Source of the DNA: Citrobacter sp. JGM124
Lineage (GTDB): Bacteria > Pseudomonadota > Gammaproteobacteria > Enterobacterales > Enterobacteriaceae
Direction: 5' to 3'
DNA length: 64,000 bases
Assembly (NCBI RefSeq): GCF_018257795.1
Contig: NZ_JAERJD010000002.1
Span: forward strand, 372,001-436,000
The notes under the pieces were generated by a model, which saw only the letters and a list, made by a program, of their open reading frames with translations, did no database searches and was not told where the DNA came from. The position numbers and the translations under genes were made by a program. Positions within the stretch are counted from its first letter, which is position 1, and each line of letters starts with the position of its first letter. This document shows, one piece after another, positions 31,335-41,100 of this stretch.

Positions 31335-32639
31335 TTAGTGCAGTTTGAGACGAGGACGGATCACCCGGTTAATACTCCCCACCACCATCATCAGCCCGGT
31401 TTTAATATAACCATGCAATGCTATCTGGTGCATACGATACAGAGAGATGTAAACCATACGAGCAATACGCCCCTCAACCATCATCGAGCCACTCATCAGG
31501 TTACCCATCAGACTACCGACTGTGGAGAAACGCGACAGAGAAACCAGTGATCCATGATCTTTATAAACATACGGTTTCAACGGCTTGTCTTTCATCCCGG
31601 CAATGATATTGCTCAGGGCACGTGAGGCCATTTGGTGGGCAGCCTGGGCACGGGGAGGAACAAATCCCCCTTCTGGGCGCGCACAAGAGGCACAGTCACC
31701 AATCGCATAGATATTCGGATCACGGGTTGTTTGCAGGGTGGGCTCAACTACCAGCTGATTAATGCGATTGGTTTCCAGCCCTGCCAGCTCCTTCATAAAG
31801 TCAGGTGCTTTGATACCCGCAGCCCAGACCATGAGATCCGCTTTGATAAATTGACCGTCTTTGGTGTTCAAACCATCCGCCTGGGCGCTGGTGACCATGG
31901 TTTGTGTCAATACGTTCACACCCAGTTTAGTGAGCTCACTGTGTGCGGCAGCTGAAATACGCGGCGGCAGAGCAGGCAAAATACGCTCACCCGCTTCAAC
32001 CAGGGTGACGTTGAGTGCATCACGGGTCAGCCCTTTATAGCCATAACTGTGTAGCTGTTTAACCGCATTGTGCAGCTCTGCTGAGAGTTCAACCCCAGTG
32101 GCCCCGCCACCCACAATCGCGATATTCACGGTTTCACTCGTATTTCCCTGCGCTGAATATTTCAGGAACAGATTCAGCATCTCTGTGTGGAAACGTCGTG
32201 CCTGGTGTGGATTATCAAGGAAAATACAGTTTTCTTTAACACCCGGAGTATTAAAGTCATTAGAGGTACTTCCAAGCGCCATGACCAGAGTGTCATAAGG
32301 TAGCTGGCGTTCGCCGACCAGGAGATCACCTTTCTCATCACGCAGTTCCGCAATCGTCAGCATCTTCGCTTCCCGATCCAGGTCCGTGACTGAACCTAAC
32401 TGGAAATGGAAGTGATTATTACGCGCATGAGCCAGATAACTCAGCGCATCCACGCCTTCATCCAGCGACCCGGTGGCCACTTCATGCAACAAAGGTTTCC
32501 ATAAATGGCTATGGTTACGATCAACCAGCGTGATCTCAGCTTTCTTGGAACGGCCTAATTTTTTACCTAACTGTGTCGCTAACTCAAGGCCTCCCGCCCC
32601 ACCACCAACAATCACTATTTTTTTCAATGAAGTAGTCAA
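31335..32639 (-). CDS. ndh: type II NADH dehydrogenase
   Basis: Ndh passes electrons from NADH to ubiquinone without proton pumping; it is a peripheral inner-membrane flavoprotein. Two Rossmann motifs are clear: [18 protein letters not shown] (FAD) and [20 protein letters not shown] (NADH). [20 protein letters not shown] binds FAD and quinone side. The C-terminal amphipathic membrane anchor is [20 protein letters not shown] place the start at TTG 32639 (LTTSLKK) behind GGGGG; the frame is open to a second TTG at 32663. A perfect FNR site lies upstream. Confidence 0.96.
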   Translation of the reverse strand: MTTSLKKIVIVGGGAGGLELATQLGKKLGRSKKAEITLVDRNHSHLWKPLLHEVATGSLDEGVDALSYLAHARNNHFHFQLGSVTDLDREAKMLTIAELRDEKGDLLVGERQLPYDTLVMALGSTSNDFNTPGVKENCIFLDNPHQARRFHTEMLNLFLKYSAQGNTSETVNIAIVGGGATGVELSAELHNAVKQLHSYGYKGLTRDALNVTLVEAGERILPALPPRISAAAHSELTKLGVNVLTQTMVTSAQADGLNTKDGQFIKADLMVWAAGIKAPDFMKELAGLETNRINQLVVEPTLQTTRDPNIYAIGDCASCARPEGGFVPPRAQAAHQMASRALSNIIAGMKDKPLKPYVYKDHGSLVSLSRFSTVGSLMGNLMSGSMMVEGRIARMVYISLYRMHQIALHGYIKTGLMMVVGSINRVIRPRLKLH

Positions 32640-32770
32640 TTTGACCCCCAAAAGATTAACCAATTGTTAATTAAAAGTTATCGTAATAGCCCTTATTTAA
32701 CAATGGGTTATAATGGTTATTACCCTGTCGACAGAAGAATAACACGAAGGGGAAAATGGTCACACCAAAA

Positions 32771-32784
32771 TTGATCTTTATCAA
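32771..32784. promoter_or_regulatory. FNR binding site upstream of ndh
   Basis: TTGATCTTTATCAA is a perfect TTGAT-N4-ATCAA. It is centred about 139 bases before the ndh start. In E. coli FNR represses ndh when oxygen is absent, and the same is expected here. Confidence 0.85.
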
Positions 32785-32802
32785 ATTATTATTGCTGAAA
32801 AT

Positions 32803-32832
32803 AAAAAAAGGGCTCGTAATCAACGAGCCCTG
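32803..32832 (-). terminator. ycfP terminator
   Basis: On the minus strand AGGGCTCGT-TGATT-ACGAGCCCT is followed by seven T, about 42 bases after the ycfP stop. Confidence 0.85.
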
Positions 32833-32873
32833 AGGTATTTTTTCAGGTTAAAAAACAACCCTGACTTACCAGA

Positions 32874-33416
32874 TTATCCGAGTGTTTTAAAAGCCTTGAT
32901 GCGTTGCAGATGCTGTGAGATATGCTTAAATTTATGCCCTTGATCTATATTCCAGATGATTTCATAAAAAGGCTGGAGAGCCTGTGCTGAACGCGTGTTA
33001 TCAAGTAACTCATCTTCCCTGGACAAAATGACCAGGCAGCGATCACGATTCTTCTCCCGGAAGTTATTCACGCATTTAGTCGCAATATCCGCATACTCTT
33101 CCGGGCGATCTATTTTCCCTTCCATATTTTCATGGGGATAGAGATTAGGATTAAGCACCACCTGGCGCATGTCACAAAGAAAGCCGATACGTTCAGCCCA
33201 GAACCCCCCTAAACCAACGCCACAGATTAATGGGCACTCATCATCCGTTAACTGATGCATTTTATGCACTTCTTTTAACAGATGCTGCATATCATGTTTT
33301 GGATGCAGTGTGCTGTAGCTAATCAGTCGCACATCGGGATCGATAAATTGCAGTTGCATTACTTTTTCATGGTTATCAGGACTGTTTGAGTCAAAACCGT
33401 GTAAATAAATAATCAT
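32874..33416 (-). CDS. ycfP: YcfP family alpha/beta-fold protein
   Basis: A 180-residue protein of the YcfP/YqiA esterase-like group. It begins [19 protein letters not shown], has the nucleophile-elbow region [15 protein letters not shown], in which Gly stands where YqiA-like hydrolases have Ser, and ends in [19 protein letters not shown] with the expected His. The missing elbow Ser suggests it may not be a classic serine hydrolase. The frame is open upstream into nagZ; ATG 33416 gives the E. coli length. It lies 40 bases after nagZ. Confidence 0.94.
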   Translation of the reverse strand: MIIYLHGFDSNSPDNHEKVMQLQFIDPDVRLISYSTLHPKHDMQHLLKEVHKMHQLTDDECPLICGVGLGGFWAERIGFLCDMRQVVLNPNLYPHENMEGKIDRPEEYADIATKCVNNFREKNRDRCLVILSREDELLDNTRSAQALQPFYEIIWNIDQGHKFKHISQHLQRIKAFKTLG

Positions 33417-33456
33417 TGCATCTCCACCGCATAATGACAGACCGTTGATCAGGCAA

Positions 33457-34482
33457 TCAGGCGCTTGTTTTCGCTGTTTGCCACTGTTCATTCAGGGCTT
33501 CCAGCTGCTGGCTCACGTGCTTCCAGCGCGCGGATGATCGTAACGCCTGACGCGAAAGTGAACCCTTATGATACAAATTTGCAAGACGCTCTACTTTGAC
33601 CACCGACAGGTTATCTAACACACTCACCGCACCTTTTCGGTTATTGCAGACCAGTACCATATCGCACCCCGCATCCAAAGAGGCCCGGGCCCGTTCAGCA
33701 TAGCTGCCCATAACGGCAGCCCCTTCCATGGACAAATCGTCTGAGAAAATGATCCCCTTGAAGCCGAGTTCCCCCCGCAAAACCGTCTTTAACCAGTGGG
33801 CTGAACCACTGGCGGGCTTGTCATCCACTTCCGGGTAGATAACATGTGCCGGCATGATCGCATCCAGCTTATTCGCGTTAATTAAAGCAGAAAAAATGCC
33901 CATGTCATGTTGGCGGATCGCCGTTTCTGGACGCAGATCACGGGGGGTCTCTTTGTGGGAGTCAGCACTCACCGCGCCATGCCCGGGAAAGTGTTTACCG
34001 GTAGAACACATACCTGCAGCATGCATGCCATCAATAAAACCCGTCGCAACTTGCAGGGCTTTCTGTGGATCAGCATGGTAGGATCGTTCCCCGATGGCCG
34101 CGCTAATATGACCGATGTCCAGCACCGGAGCAAAGCTGATATCAATATCCATGGCAATCATTTCACTGGCCATTAACCAGCCGGCTTCGGTGGCAAGCTG
34201 AGTTCCCGCCTCCACGCCTAATAAGGCAGCAAATGACTGGGCGGCAGGTAAACGTGTAAAACCATCCCGAAAACGCTGGACGCGCCCTCCTTCCTGGTCC
34301 ACCCCAATGACCAGTGACTGTCGTGATGCGGCACGAATCTGGCGCACTAATTCACGTAGTTGTTCAGGATCATGATAGTTTCTGGTGAACAGAATCAACC
34401 CACCCACTGATGGATGATCAAGAATATCACGCTCTTCCGCATCCAGTTCAAAACCTGCCACGTCCAACATTACCGGACCCAT
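33457..34482 (-). CDS. nagZ: beta-N-acetylglucosaminidase NagZ
   Basis: Cytosolic GH3 enzyme that removes GlcNAc from anhydro-muropeptides in cell-wall recycling; its product level affects AmpC induction. Landmarks are [20 protein letters not shown] (about 58-77), [16 protein letters not shown] with the catalytic Asp/His dyad (about 163-178), and [20 protein letters not shown] with the nucleophile Asp (about 244-263). ATG 34482 ([10 protein letters not shown]) gives 341 residues as in E. coli; it overlaps thiK by 13 bases, inside a suitable GGAG. Confidence 0.97.
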   Translation of the reverse strand: MGPVMLDVAGFELDAEERDILDHPSVGGLILFTRNYHDPEQLRELVRQIRAASRQSLVIGVDQEGGRVQRFRDGFTRLPAAQSFAALLGVEAGTQLATEAGWLMASEMIAMDIDISFAPVLDIGHISAAIGERSYHADPQKALQVATGFIDGMHAAGMCSTGKHFPGHGAVSADSHKETPRDLRPETAIRQHDMGIFSALINANKLDAIMPAHVIYPEVDDKPASGSAHWLKTVLRGELGFKGIIFSDDLSMEGAAVMGSYAERARASLDAGCDMVLVCNNRKGAVSVLDNLSVVKVERLANLYHKGSLSRQALRSSARWKHVSQQLEALNEQWQTAKTSA

Positions 34483-35339
34483 ATGTTCTCCTGATGTTTC
34501 ATCTTCTTCCACGCCTGACTGGCCAGCGTGACAAAGTGTGGTTGATGTGTTTGTTGCCAGCGGCACTCGTACCATGAGGCCATTAAAAGTGTAACCCAGG
34601 GCTGCCAGTGGGCTACCTGACGAGACAGTTCGCCAATACCAATATGGGCACAGCGGGCATAGCAGGGTAAAAAATCGGGGCTATCAAACTCATTACCCGC
34701 CAGTAAGGTCGCCAGTTCGAGGCCAATATCACCATCCCCTGCATACTCCCAGTCAATCAGCCCTAACCCTTGCCCTTGCCCTTGCCCTTGCCCTTGCCCT
34801 TGCCGGATAATATTCCCGGCATGTACATCCATGTGCAGTGGTGCCAAACGTAAAGGGGAAGGTTCTCCCCGCGCCAGTAGTCGCTTCAGCATTCTGAGCC
34901 AGTATGGCGTACGCCGATCAGGGGCGCTGTGCTGCCAGTAATAGCTGAGTAGTGGCGCGATTCTCACCCGCCAGCCAAACAGGGGCTGTCGATGCAAACG
35001 AGACAATAATACCGCCAGCTCACTGGTGGGCAATGGCCCAGACCACGTTTCCCCCACCAGCCAGTGACTGAGCAGCCAGCCTTCAACCAGGGCATAAGGT
35101 TGTGGCCCCATATGGGCAGGGAGCTGTTTCAGGATCTTGTGATAGCGGTGAAGGGACAACCCCGGCAGGCGTTGTTCAGGTAACTTTCGAGCGTTAAACC
35201 GCCCTTGCTCAGTATCCAGCCGAAAACTGGTCCCGCTAAGTCCTTTGAGAGCAGAAAGAGAACCGGCGACATCAGCCGCCGGAAGGTATCGTCCAATTAC
35301 CACATCAAGTGGCGTACTAGTCGGTTTGCTGAACAACAC
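34470..35339 (-). CDS. thiK: thiamine kinase
   Basis: ThiK phosphorylates thiamine for salvage. It belongs to the aminoglycoside/choline phosphotransferase fold: Brenner-type catalytic loop LHMDVHAGN, then the metal-binding [19 protein letters not shown]. Between the two, where E. coli has a short loop, there is (GQ)6GLG, encoded by a hexanucleotide tandem repeat at 34767-34804. The kinase residues themselves are kept. The start is uncertain: GTG 35339, chosen here, overlaps the lpoB end by 23 bases; GTG 35363 and GTG 35303 are also in frame. The N-terminus differs considerably from E. coli. Confidence 0.88.
   Translation of the reverse strand: MLFSKPTSTPLDVVIGRYLPAADVAGSLSALKGLSGTSFRLDTEQGRFNARKLPEQRLPGLSLHRYHKILKQLPAHMGPQPYALVEGWLLSHWLVGETWSGPLPTSELAVLLSRLHRQPLFGWRVRIAPLLSYYWQHSAPDRRTPYWLRMLKRLLARGEPSPLRLAPLHMDVHAGNIIRQGQGQGQGQGQGLGLIDWEYAGDGDIGLELATLLAGNEFDSPDFLPCYARCAHIGIGELSRQVAHWQPWVTLLMASWYECRWQQTHQPHFVTLASQAWKKMKHQENIWVR
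34767..34804. repeat. hexanucleotide tandem repeat inside thiK
   Basis: CCCTTG is repeated 6.3 times without error over 38 bases. On the coding (minus) strand it reads GGGCAA-type units that encode alternating Gly and Gln. Because the unit is six bases long, gain or loss of units keeps the frame. Confidence 0.95.
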
Positions 35340-35946
35340 TTTGACCGGACCAGATAATCTCACCCGTCTGCACCAGCATGAGTTGCATCTTAAGGGTGGG
35401 GGTTGTCACATTGCCACTCAGATTACTATACAACACGAACTGCGCCCCAACATTGCGGGCAATGCCGATAGCTTTACTGCGGCTCCCGAGGCTATCCTGA
35501 GGAGAAAGCCCAAGTTGTTGTTTCGCAACAGCCAGTTGCTGGGCAGAAACCAGGACGAAAGTGCGATTATGGGACAACGCATCAACCAGGGCTTCAGTGG
35601 CACTGTTGGCGTTGAGGCTACCATTAGTCTGGTTATTTACGCTATCAACCAGCAATACCCCGCCTGCAGTGACGCCATCCGTCAGGAGCATTTTACTGAT
35701 TAAAGGATTCACCGCGCTGCTCCAGGCGTAGGTGCGTACTCTCGGCACGGCCGGAATAGTCGGTTCAGCCTCAGGACCCGTTGAAATATCCGGTAAAGGT
35801 GGCACGGTTGGTGGCGGCGTTACCGGTGGTTGTTCCACCGTGGGATGAGTTTCATCAACGGGGGCCGGGGGTTGGGTGCTCAAACAGCCACTAAGCACCA
35901 GAGCCATGACGGCAACAGTCAGATAACGATATCTTCCGATTATCAA
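35317..35946 (-). CDS. lpoB: PBP1b activator lipoprotein LpoB
   Basis: Outer-membrane lipoprotein that reaches through the peptidoglycan to activate PBP1b. The lipobox is ALVLSGC (Cys at about residue 21), followed by a Pro-rich flexible linker to about residue 68 (TPPPTVPPLPD) and the globular TolB-N-like domain with LLVDSVNNQTNGSLNANSAT and QLGLSPQDSLGSRSKAIGIA. The start must be TTG 35946: the next ATG lies only eight codons before the lipobox Cys, and AAGGAG stands eight bases before the TTG. It overlaps the ycfL stop by four bases. Confidence 0.95.
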   Translation of the reverse strand: MIIGRYRYLTVAVMALVLSGCLSTQPPAPVDETHPTVEQPPVTPPPTVPPLPDISTGPEAEPTIPAVPRVRTYAWSSAVNPLISKMLLTDGVTAGGVLLVDSVNNQTNGSLNANSATEALVDALSHNRTFVLVSAQQLAVAKQQLGLSPQDSLGSRSKAIGIARNVGAQFVLYSNLSGNVTTPTLKMQLMLVQTGEIIWSGQSVVQQTD

Positions 35947-36326
35947 AATTCACTCCTTAACGAGAGAAAAAGGCGGACTTTGCTGGCATTAGGATAAAAT
36001 ACTGTGGACTGAACGCGTTTCCCCGACTGTGGTTCGAGCGTTAACGCCCGAACGTTATCCGTGGGATGGATCTCAAGCCCCTTTTCGTCATACCAGTAAA
36101 AACGGTAGTACAGGGTCACTGGATGTGACTGCTCATTAAACAATGAGCTATAAGCAACCGTGGCCCCATCCTGATATGACAATGATGGATTACTGGCACG
36201 GATACCGCCTGCCAGAACAGCGCCTTCCATCACCAGGGATTGTGAATCACTCACCGGAATACCGGGACGCGAGGAGCAACCACTCATCAGTAATGCAAGC
36301 AATAAAATACCCAGAGTTTTACGCAT
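35943..36326 (-). CDS. ycfL: YcfL lipoprotein
   Basis: A predicted lipoprotein of about 127 residues and unknown function. The signal is MRKTLGILLLALLMSGC with the lipobox Cys at residue 17. The mature part has the YcfL pattern QSLVMEGAVLAGGI, then YYRFYWYDEKGLEIHPTDNV and a C-terminal KVRLFLSLR. It lies in the hinT-ycfL-lpoB-thiK-nagZ-ycfP run; ATG 36326 is seven bases after the hinT stop. Confidence 0.93.
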   Translation of the reverse strand: MRKTLGILLLALLMSGCSSRPGIPVSDSQSLVMEGAVLAGGIRASNPSLSYQDGATVAYSSLFNEQSHPVTLYYRFYWYDEKGLEIHPTDNVRALTLEPQSGKRVQSTVFYPNASKVRLFLSLRSEF

Positions 36327-36333
36327 GCGGGTA

Positions 36334-36690
36334 TCACGCTGTTGCCGCAAGTATCGGGCCCAGTGGCCGCCCACCCAACAGGTGCATGTGAATATGATAA
36401 ACTTCCTGCCCCCCGTGACGATTACAGTTGATTATCAAACGATATCCGTCTTCGGCTATCCCTTCTTGTTCAGCTATTTTCGCCGCGACCGTGATCATCC
36501 GCCCCAGAGCAGCCTCATGCTCAACCGTTACCTCATTCACCGTTGGAATCAGCACGTTGGGAATAATAAGAATATGGCTTGGAGCCTGGGGGGCTATATC
36601 ACGAAATGCTGTCACCAGGTCATCCTGATAAAGAATATTTGCGGGGATCTCACCGCGAATAATTTTACTGAAAATAGTTTCTTCGGCCAT
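36334..36690 (-). CDS. hinT: HIT-family purine nucleoside phosphoramidase
   Basis: HinT hydrolyses adenosine phosphoramidates and lysyl-AMP-like adducts in the cytosol. The histidine triad is HIHMHLLGG at about residues 99-107 with the catalytic His. N-terminal [19 protein letters not shown] and central [18 protein letters not shown] are typical. The 118 residues match the E. coli length (119). It is the first gene of the run down to ycfP and has a GGGAGG-type ribosome binding site before the ATG. Confidence 0.97.
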   Translation of the reverse strand: MAEETIFSKIIRGEIPANILYQDDLVTAFRDIAPQAPSHILIIPNVLIPTVNEVTVEHEAALGRMITVAAKIAEQEGIAEDGYRLIINCNRHGGQEVYHIHMHLLGGRPLGPILAATA

Positions 36691-36919
36691 GGGAGGTTCC
36701 TGAATTAAAAGAGCGATGCCAAGAGTATGAGCGAGGGCGAGTAATGACTCAACCTCCAGTCACATTTTCTTTAGCTGAAGCGCCGTTTCCGTATAAAAAA
36801 TATCAGTTATGGCGCAGATAACACTGAGCGTTAAAGGAGAGAGATAATACGTGTGCGAGAAAGGTCAAATATGGGGATTGATTCAGGAGAGGTTACCCCC
36901 TCCTGAGCATCATGGTGGA

Positions 36920-38353
36920 TTAATTATTACGGATCCACTCATCCATTTCAGTTTTCAGGTTATCAGATTTGGTGCCGAAAATTGCCTGCACTCCCGACCC
37001 TGCAATCACAACCCCTGCTGCCCCTAATGTTTTGAGTTCAGCCTGGTCCACTTTAGCCACGTCCGCGACGCTTACACGTAAACGGGTTATGCAGGCATCC
37101 AGGTTAGTAATATTGTCTTTCCCCCCAAATGCGGCCACCAGGCCCGGTGCCATTTCACCGGTCATAGCAACCTTGCTTTCTGCCGTCGCATCTTCACGAC
37201 CCGGAGTTTTCAGGTCAAAGGCCTTGATCAATACCCGGAACAAGGTGTAATAAACCACCGCATAACCGGCGCCCACAATCGGGAACAACCACAGTCTGCT
37301 GCTGTTACCAGACAGGATAATAAAGTCAATTAAACCATGTGAGAATGAAGTCCCGTCACGCATGCCTAACAGAATACAGATAGGGAATGCCAGTCCTGCC
37401 AGCACCGCATGAATGAAGTACAGGATTGGGGCGACAAACATGAACGAGAATTCAATCGGCTCAGTTATCCCTGTCAGGAATGCGGTCAGTGCCGCAGAGA
37501 TCATGATGCCGCCAACTTTGGCACGGTTTTCAGGCTTGGCGGAGTGCCAAATAGCAATAGCTGCTGCCGGTAAACCATACATCTTAAACAAGAATCCACC
37601 GGACAACATGCCGGCTTTAGGATCACCCGCCATATAGCGTGGGATATCACCGTGGAACACCTGCCCCGCCGCATTGGTATATTCACCAATCTGCATCTGG
37701 AAAGGTACATTCCAAATGTGATGCAGGCCAAAAGGCACCAGGCAGCGTTCAACAAAGCCATAAATACCAAATGCTACAACCGGATTCTGGTAAGCCGCCC
37801 ACTCAGAAAACTTCTGAATAGCAGTACCAATCGGTGGCCAGATGAAGGAGAGCACGACCCCCATAAAGATGGCAGCCAGACCGGAGATGATCGGCACAAA
37901 GCGTTTGCCCGCAAAGAAGCCCAGATATTCTGGCAACTTAATGCGGTAGAAACGATTGAACATGTACGCGGCAATCGACCCCGAAATGATCCCCCCAAGC
38001 ACCCCGGTATCCGCCAGATGCATAGATTCGATTTCATGGGTGGGCATATGCATGACCAGCGGCGCAACGACAGTCATCGTTTTCACCATAATGCCATAGG
38101 CGACGACCGCAGCCAGGGCAGCAACCCCATCATTATTGGTGAAGCCTAATGCCACACCTATAGCGAAGATAAGGGGCATATTGGCAAAGACAGATCCCCC
38201 GGCCTCTGCCATAACATGGGAGACAACAAGCGGTAACCACGTGAAATTTGCAGAACCTACGCCTAACAATATCCCGGCGATGGGTAGCACGGAAACGGGC
38301 AGCATAAGCGATTTACCCACCTTTTGCAGGTTGGCAAATGCATGTTTAAACAT
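36920..38353 (-). CDS. ptsG: PTS glucose-specific EIICB component
   Basis: PtsG imports and phosphorylates glucose using EIIA-Glc. The 477 residues equal E. coli. The EIIC membrane part (1-385) includes the periplasmic and substrate-binding [15 protein letters not shown], and the EIIB part has the phosphorylated Cys in [12 protein letters not shown] (Cys421). The frame is open from 38434; two ATG are adjacent (38356 and 38353), and the second aligns with E. coli MFKNAFANLQ. The region before it holds the SgrS pairing site and candidate CRP and Mlc operators. It is transcribed alone. Confidence 0.97.
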   Translation of the reverse strand: MFKHAFANLQKVGKSLMLPVSVLPIAGILLGVGSANFTWLPLVVSHVMAEAGGSVFANMPLIFAIGVALGFTNNDGVAALAAVVAYGIMVKTMTVVAPLVMHMPTHEIESMHLADTGVLGGIISGSIAAYMFNRFYRIKLPEYLGFFAGKRFVPIISGLAAIFMGVVLSFIWPPIGTAIQKFSEWAAYQNPVVAFGIYGFVERCLVPFGLHHIWNVPFQMQIGEYTNAAGQVFHGDIPRYMAGDPKAGMLSGGFLFKMYGLPAAAIAIWHSAKPENRAKVGGIMISAALTAFLTGITEPIEFSFMFVAPILYFIHAVLAGLAFPICILLGMRDGTSFSHGLIDFIILSGNSSRLWLFPIVGAGYAVVYYTLFRVLIKAFDLKTPGREDATAESKVAMTGEMAPGLVAAFGGKDNITNLDACITRLRVSVADVAKVDQAELKTLGAAGVVIAGSGVQAIFGTKSDNLKTEMDEWIRNN

Positions 38354-38356
38354 CAT

Positions 38357-38375
38357 TGAGAGTGCTCCTGAGTGA
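38357..38375 (-). promoter_or_regulatory. SgrS small-RNA pairing site and ribosome binding site of ptsG
   Basis: The mRNA-sense sequence CACTCAGGAGCACTCTC is, from memory, the same as the E. coli ptsG segment that pairs with SgrS and includes the Shine-Dalgarno AGGAG. Translational silencing and decay under glucose-phosphate stress is inferred from E. coli; sgrS itself is not in the window. Confidence 0.75.
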
Positions 38376-38447
38376 ACTTTTTTAGTATAGAAATGCAAAA
38401 AAGCAGGATATAACTGCTTTTTTTTGCAGGGCATCTGTGTGCCCCTG

Positions 38448-38502
38448 TATTTATTACGAAGGGTAAAATAAATAGCGGCGTCATTGTTTGATGGGCGTCA
38501 CA
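38448..38502. promoter_or_regulatory. ptsG upstream region: candidate Mlc/NagC-type and CRP sites
   Basis: TATTTATTAC-N7-TAAAATAAATA (38448-38474) is an A/T-rich palindrome of the Mlc/NagC type. TTTGA-TGGGCG-TCACA (38487-38502) matches the CRP consensus TGTGA-N6-TCACA except at one base. Both kinds of regulator act on ptsG in E. coli; the exact promoter was not located. Confidence 0.5.
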
Positions 38503-38649
38503 CTTTTTCTTAAGGCCAGATAAAAACAACCATAAATGAATAGATTAGAGGCTAAACTGACGAAAAACCGAGCAAAGCCCGCGGGTGAAACAGCGATCAG
38601 CCTGCTCAGTACACTTATTAATTATTACGCTGCGTAAAATAATTCATTA

Positions 38650-39444
38650 TCAGGCTGACTGCAAATGCGCCATAGAGACACCGAACAGGCGGCTAAAGTT
38701 ATGCGTCGTCGCTTCAGCCAGTTGCTCCGTGGATACCCCCTTGAGGACGGCCACATACTCTGCAATATCCCGCACCATTGCTGGTTGGTTCTCTTTCCCC
38801 CGATGCGGAACCGGTGCCAGATACGGTGAATCCGTTTCAATTAATAGTCTGTCGAGTGGTACATAACGGGCCACTTCACGCAGTGCCTCAGCATTCCTGA
38901 ACGTGATAATTCCAGAAAAAGAGATATAAAACCCCATATCCAGCAAGGCTTCCGCCGTGGTTTTATCTTCGGTAAAACAGTGTAACACCCCACCACAGTC
39001 CCACACTTTTTCCTCTTTTAAGATAGACAATGTGTCTGCACGGGCATCACGGGTATGGACGATTACCGGCTTCTTGAGCTCGCGGCCAACCTGAATATGG
39101 TAGCGAAATGAGGTCTGCTGCTGGGCTTTAGTCTCTGGCGTATAGAAATAATCCAGCCCGGTCTCCCCCATGGCCACCACGCCGGGTTCGGCAGCTAAAC
39201 GACGCAGATCCGCTATCGGGTATGCGTTATCCTGATTGAGTGGATGTACTCCACAGGAAAAAGCCACATTATCGCGATCCCCTATTTGCTGACGCATGGC
39301 CTGGTATCCTTCCAGCGTCGTCGCCACTGCAAGGCAGAATTTAACCTCTCTGGCAGCGGCCTTTTCCAGCACCTCATCCACGTTTTTATGCAGTGTTTGA
39401 TAATCAAGACTATCGAGATGACAATGTGAGTCGACCAAAAACAT
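38650..39444 (-). CDS. ycfH: TatD-family metal-dependent hydrolase YcfH
   Basis: A 264-residue TIM-barrel metallohydrolase of the TatD DNase family. Metal ligands are visible in VDSHCHLDSLDY (residues 4-15), MGETGLDYFYTPE (about 91-103), KPVIVHTRDARADT (about 123-136), LHCFTEDK and LIETDSPYLAPVPHRGKENQ. The role in the cell is not settled; relatives act as 3'-5' DNases or D-aminoacyl-tRNA deacylases. It follows holB by 10 bases, as in E. coli, at the end of the pabC-mltG-tmk-holB run. Confidence 0.96.
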   Translation of the reverse strand: MFLVDSHCHLDSLDYQTLHKNVDEVLEKAAAREVKFCLAVATTLEGYQAMRQQIGDRDNVAFSCGVHPLNQDNAYPIADLRRLAAEPGVVAMGETGLDYFYTPETKAQQQTSFRYHIQVGRELKKPVIVHTRDARADTLSILKEEKVWDCGGVLHCFTEDKTTAEALLDMGFYISFSGIITFRNAEALREVARYVPLDRLLIETDSPYLAPVPHRGKENQPAMVRDIAEYVAVLKGVSTEQLAEATTHNFSRLFGVSMAHLQSA

Positions 39445-39454
39445 ATATTTACTC

Positions 39455-40462
39455 TTAAATAGAATGTGAAGGAAGCGGCGTGCCGGGTTGCATCAGACGC
39501 TCCCAGGTGAGTAGTGTCTCTGTCAGGATCAGTTCACGGTTAACCCCGACCACGTTAAGTAAGGTATCCCGACAGTGGAACCAGGTGTACAGCAGGCTGT
39601 GAAGTATGGCGGGAGATACCTGCCGGGCCAGCTTTATTACCAGGGGGAGTTTATCACTATGACTTAGCCCTTCCCTGACACCTTGTTGGTATTTAGCGGC
39701 ATCCATTAGCAAAAAGCAGAGCCATTGCACTGTCCGGGGGGCATCATCATGATTCAGCTCCGTCAATAGTGACAGCATATCGCCTGAATCACAGGCCTTT
39801 TCCAGGCTGCTACAGAGCTTTTCTCGTTGCGTCCACCATACTGGTTCCAGTAACTTCAATGCAGCCGCCGGGGAGCCACTACTCAAGCGTAGCGCCGCCG
39901 TTAGCTCCTCAGGAGAACGCTTACTTTCCCGGGCCAGCCAGGCACGGGAAAATGACTCATCCGGTATCGCCAGGTGCCAGGTTAAACAGCGGCTACGTAA
40001 CGTCGCCGGGAGATGCGCCGGTTCACGGCAGTTCAGAAAAAACCATGTATTGGCAGGAGGCTCTTCAAGGGTTTTCAGTAATGCATTTGCTGCCGCTTCT
40101 GTCAGTTTATCGGCCTGAGCAATACGCACCACTTTACTGCCCCCCTGCTGTGAATGACTGTACAGTTTTTCTGTTATCTCACGAATGGCATCCACACCCA
40201 GGGTCGATTTCCCTTTTTCCAGTTCAATAAAGTAGCTGTCGGGGTGGGTGCCCGCCTGCATTAACTGGCAACTATGGCACTCGCCACAACTTTTATACCC
40301 CTGGGGATGCTGACACATAAGCCAGCGGCAGATCCCGTACACCAGGGCATCATCCCCCATGTCTGGCAGTCCATAAACCAGCAAGGCATGGTGCCCACGC
40401 CCTGACTTGTACTGGTTGATCAACTGTTCAAAAGGCGCACGTAGCCAGGGATACCATTTCAT
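39455..40462 (-). CDS. holB: DNA polymerase III subunit delta prime
   Basis: HolB is the stator of the clamp loader. The 335 residues include a degenerate P-loop region GLPDMGDDALVYGICRWL, a zinc module CQHPQGYKSCGECHSCQLM (four Cys), the SRC-like motif region LPATLRSRCLTWHL, and the C-terminal collar domain. As expected for delta prime, there is no functional Walker A Lys. Its start overlaps the tmk stop by one base. Confidence 0.96.
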   Translation of the reverse strand: MKWYPWLRAPFEQLINQYKSGRGHHALLVYGLPDMGDDALVYGICRWLMCQHPQGYKSCGECHSCQLMQAGTHPDSYFIELEKGKSTLGVDAIREITEKLYSHSQQGGSKVVRIAQADKLTEAAANALLKTLEEPPANTWFFLNCREPAHLPATLRSRCLTWHLAIPDESFSRAWLARESKRSPEELTAALRLSSGSPAAALKLLEPVWWTQREKLCSSLEKACDSGDMLSLLTELNHDDAPRTVQWLCFLLMDAAKYQQGVREGLSHSDKLPLVIKLARQVSPAILHSLLYTWFHCRDTLLNVVGVNRELILTETLLTWERLMQPGTPLPSHSI

Positions 40463-41100
40463 CAGATTTGCTCCTGATACCAGTCAATCACTGTCTGACG
40501 AACCTGTTGTGAAACCTGTTCCAGCGACTGGGTGGCGTCAATCACTCGAATCTTGCTATCTGCTTCTGCAAGCTCCAGATAACGCTTGCGTGTACGGTTA
40601 AAGAAATCCAGAGACTCTTGTTCGATCCGGTCCAGTTCTCCACGAACACGGGCACGTTTCAGCCCAACTTCTGGTGTCACATCCAGATAGAGGGTCAAAT
40701 CCGGGTAAAAGTCCCCCAGTACCGTATTCCGTAATGCGGTGAGTAAGTTTTTATCAATACCGCGACCGCCACCTTGGTAAGCCTGGGTTGAAAGATCGTG
40801 GCGGTCACCAATGACCCACTGGCCTTTTTCGAGGGCGGGTTTAATCACCGTTTCCACTAACTGAACACGGGCCGCATAAAACATTAACAGCTCGGCTTTA
40901 TCGGTGACCTTCTCATCACCAATCCCACGATTGTTCAGTGTCAGCTCACGCAGGCGTTCTGCCAATGGTGTCCCCCCCGGCTCACGCGTAAACGCCAGAC
41001 AGTTAATACCGAGTTCTTGTAAGGTCGCTACCACCACATTATGGGCATTAGTTTTACCTGCGCCTTCCAGCCCTTCGATAACAACAAATTTACTGTCCAT
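40462..41100 (-). CDS. tmk: thymidylate kinase
   Basis: Phosphorylates dTMP to dTDP. P-loop [20 protein letters not shown] (residues 5-24), [15 protein letters not shown] with the substrate-binding Arg, the DR-box [17 protein letters not shown] (H at the variable position), and the lid [12 protein letters not shown] typical of type II bacterial enzymes. The 212 residues match E. coli (213). It overlaps mltG by 11 bases. Confidence 0.97.
   Translation of the reverse strand: MDSKFVVIEGLEGAGKTNAHNVVVATLQELGINCLAFTREPGGTPLAERLRELTLNNRGIGDEKVTDKAELLMFYAARVQLVETVIKPALEKGQWVIGDRHDLSTQAYQGGGRGIDKNLLTALRNTVLGDFYPDLTLYLDVTPEVGLKRARVRGELDRIEQESLDFFNRTRKRYLELAEADSKIRVIDATQSLEQVSQQVRQTVIDWYQEQI

Noticed and set aside
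34767-34804. Short tandem repeat as a CRISPR-like array
   Set aside because: Units are six bases with no spacers and lie inside a coding frame.
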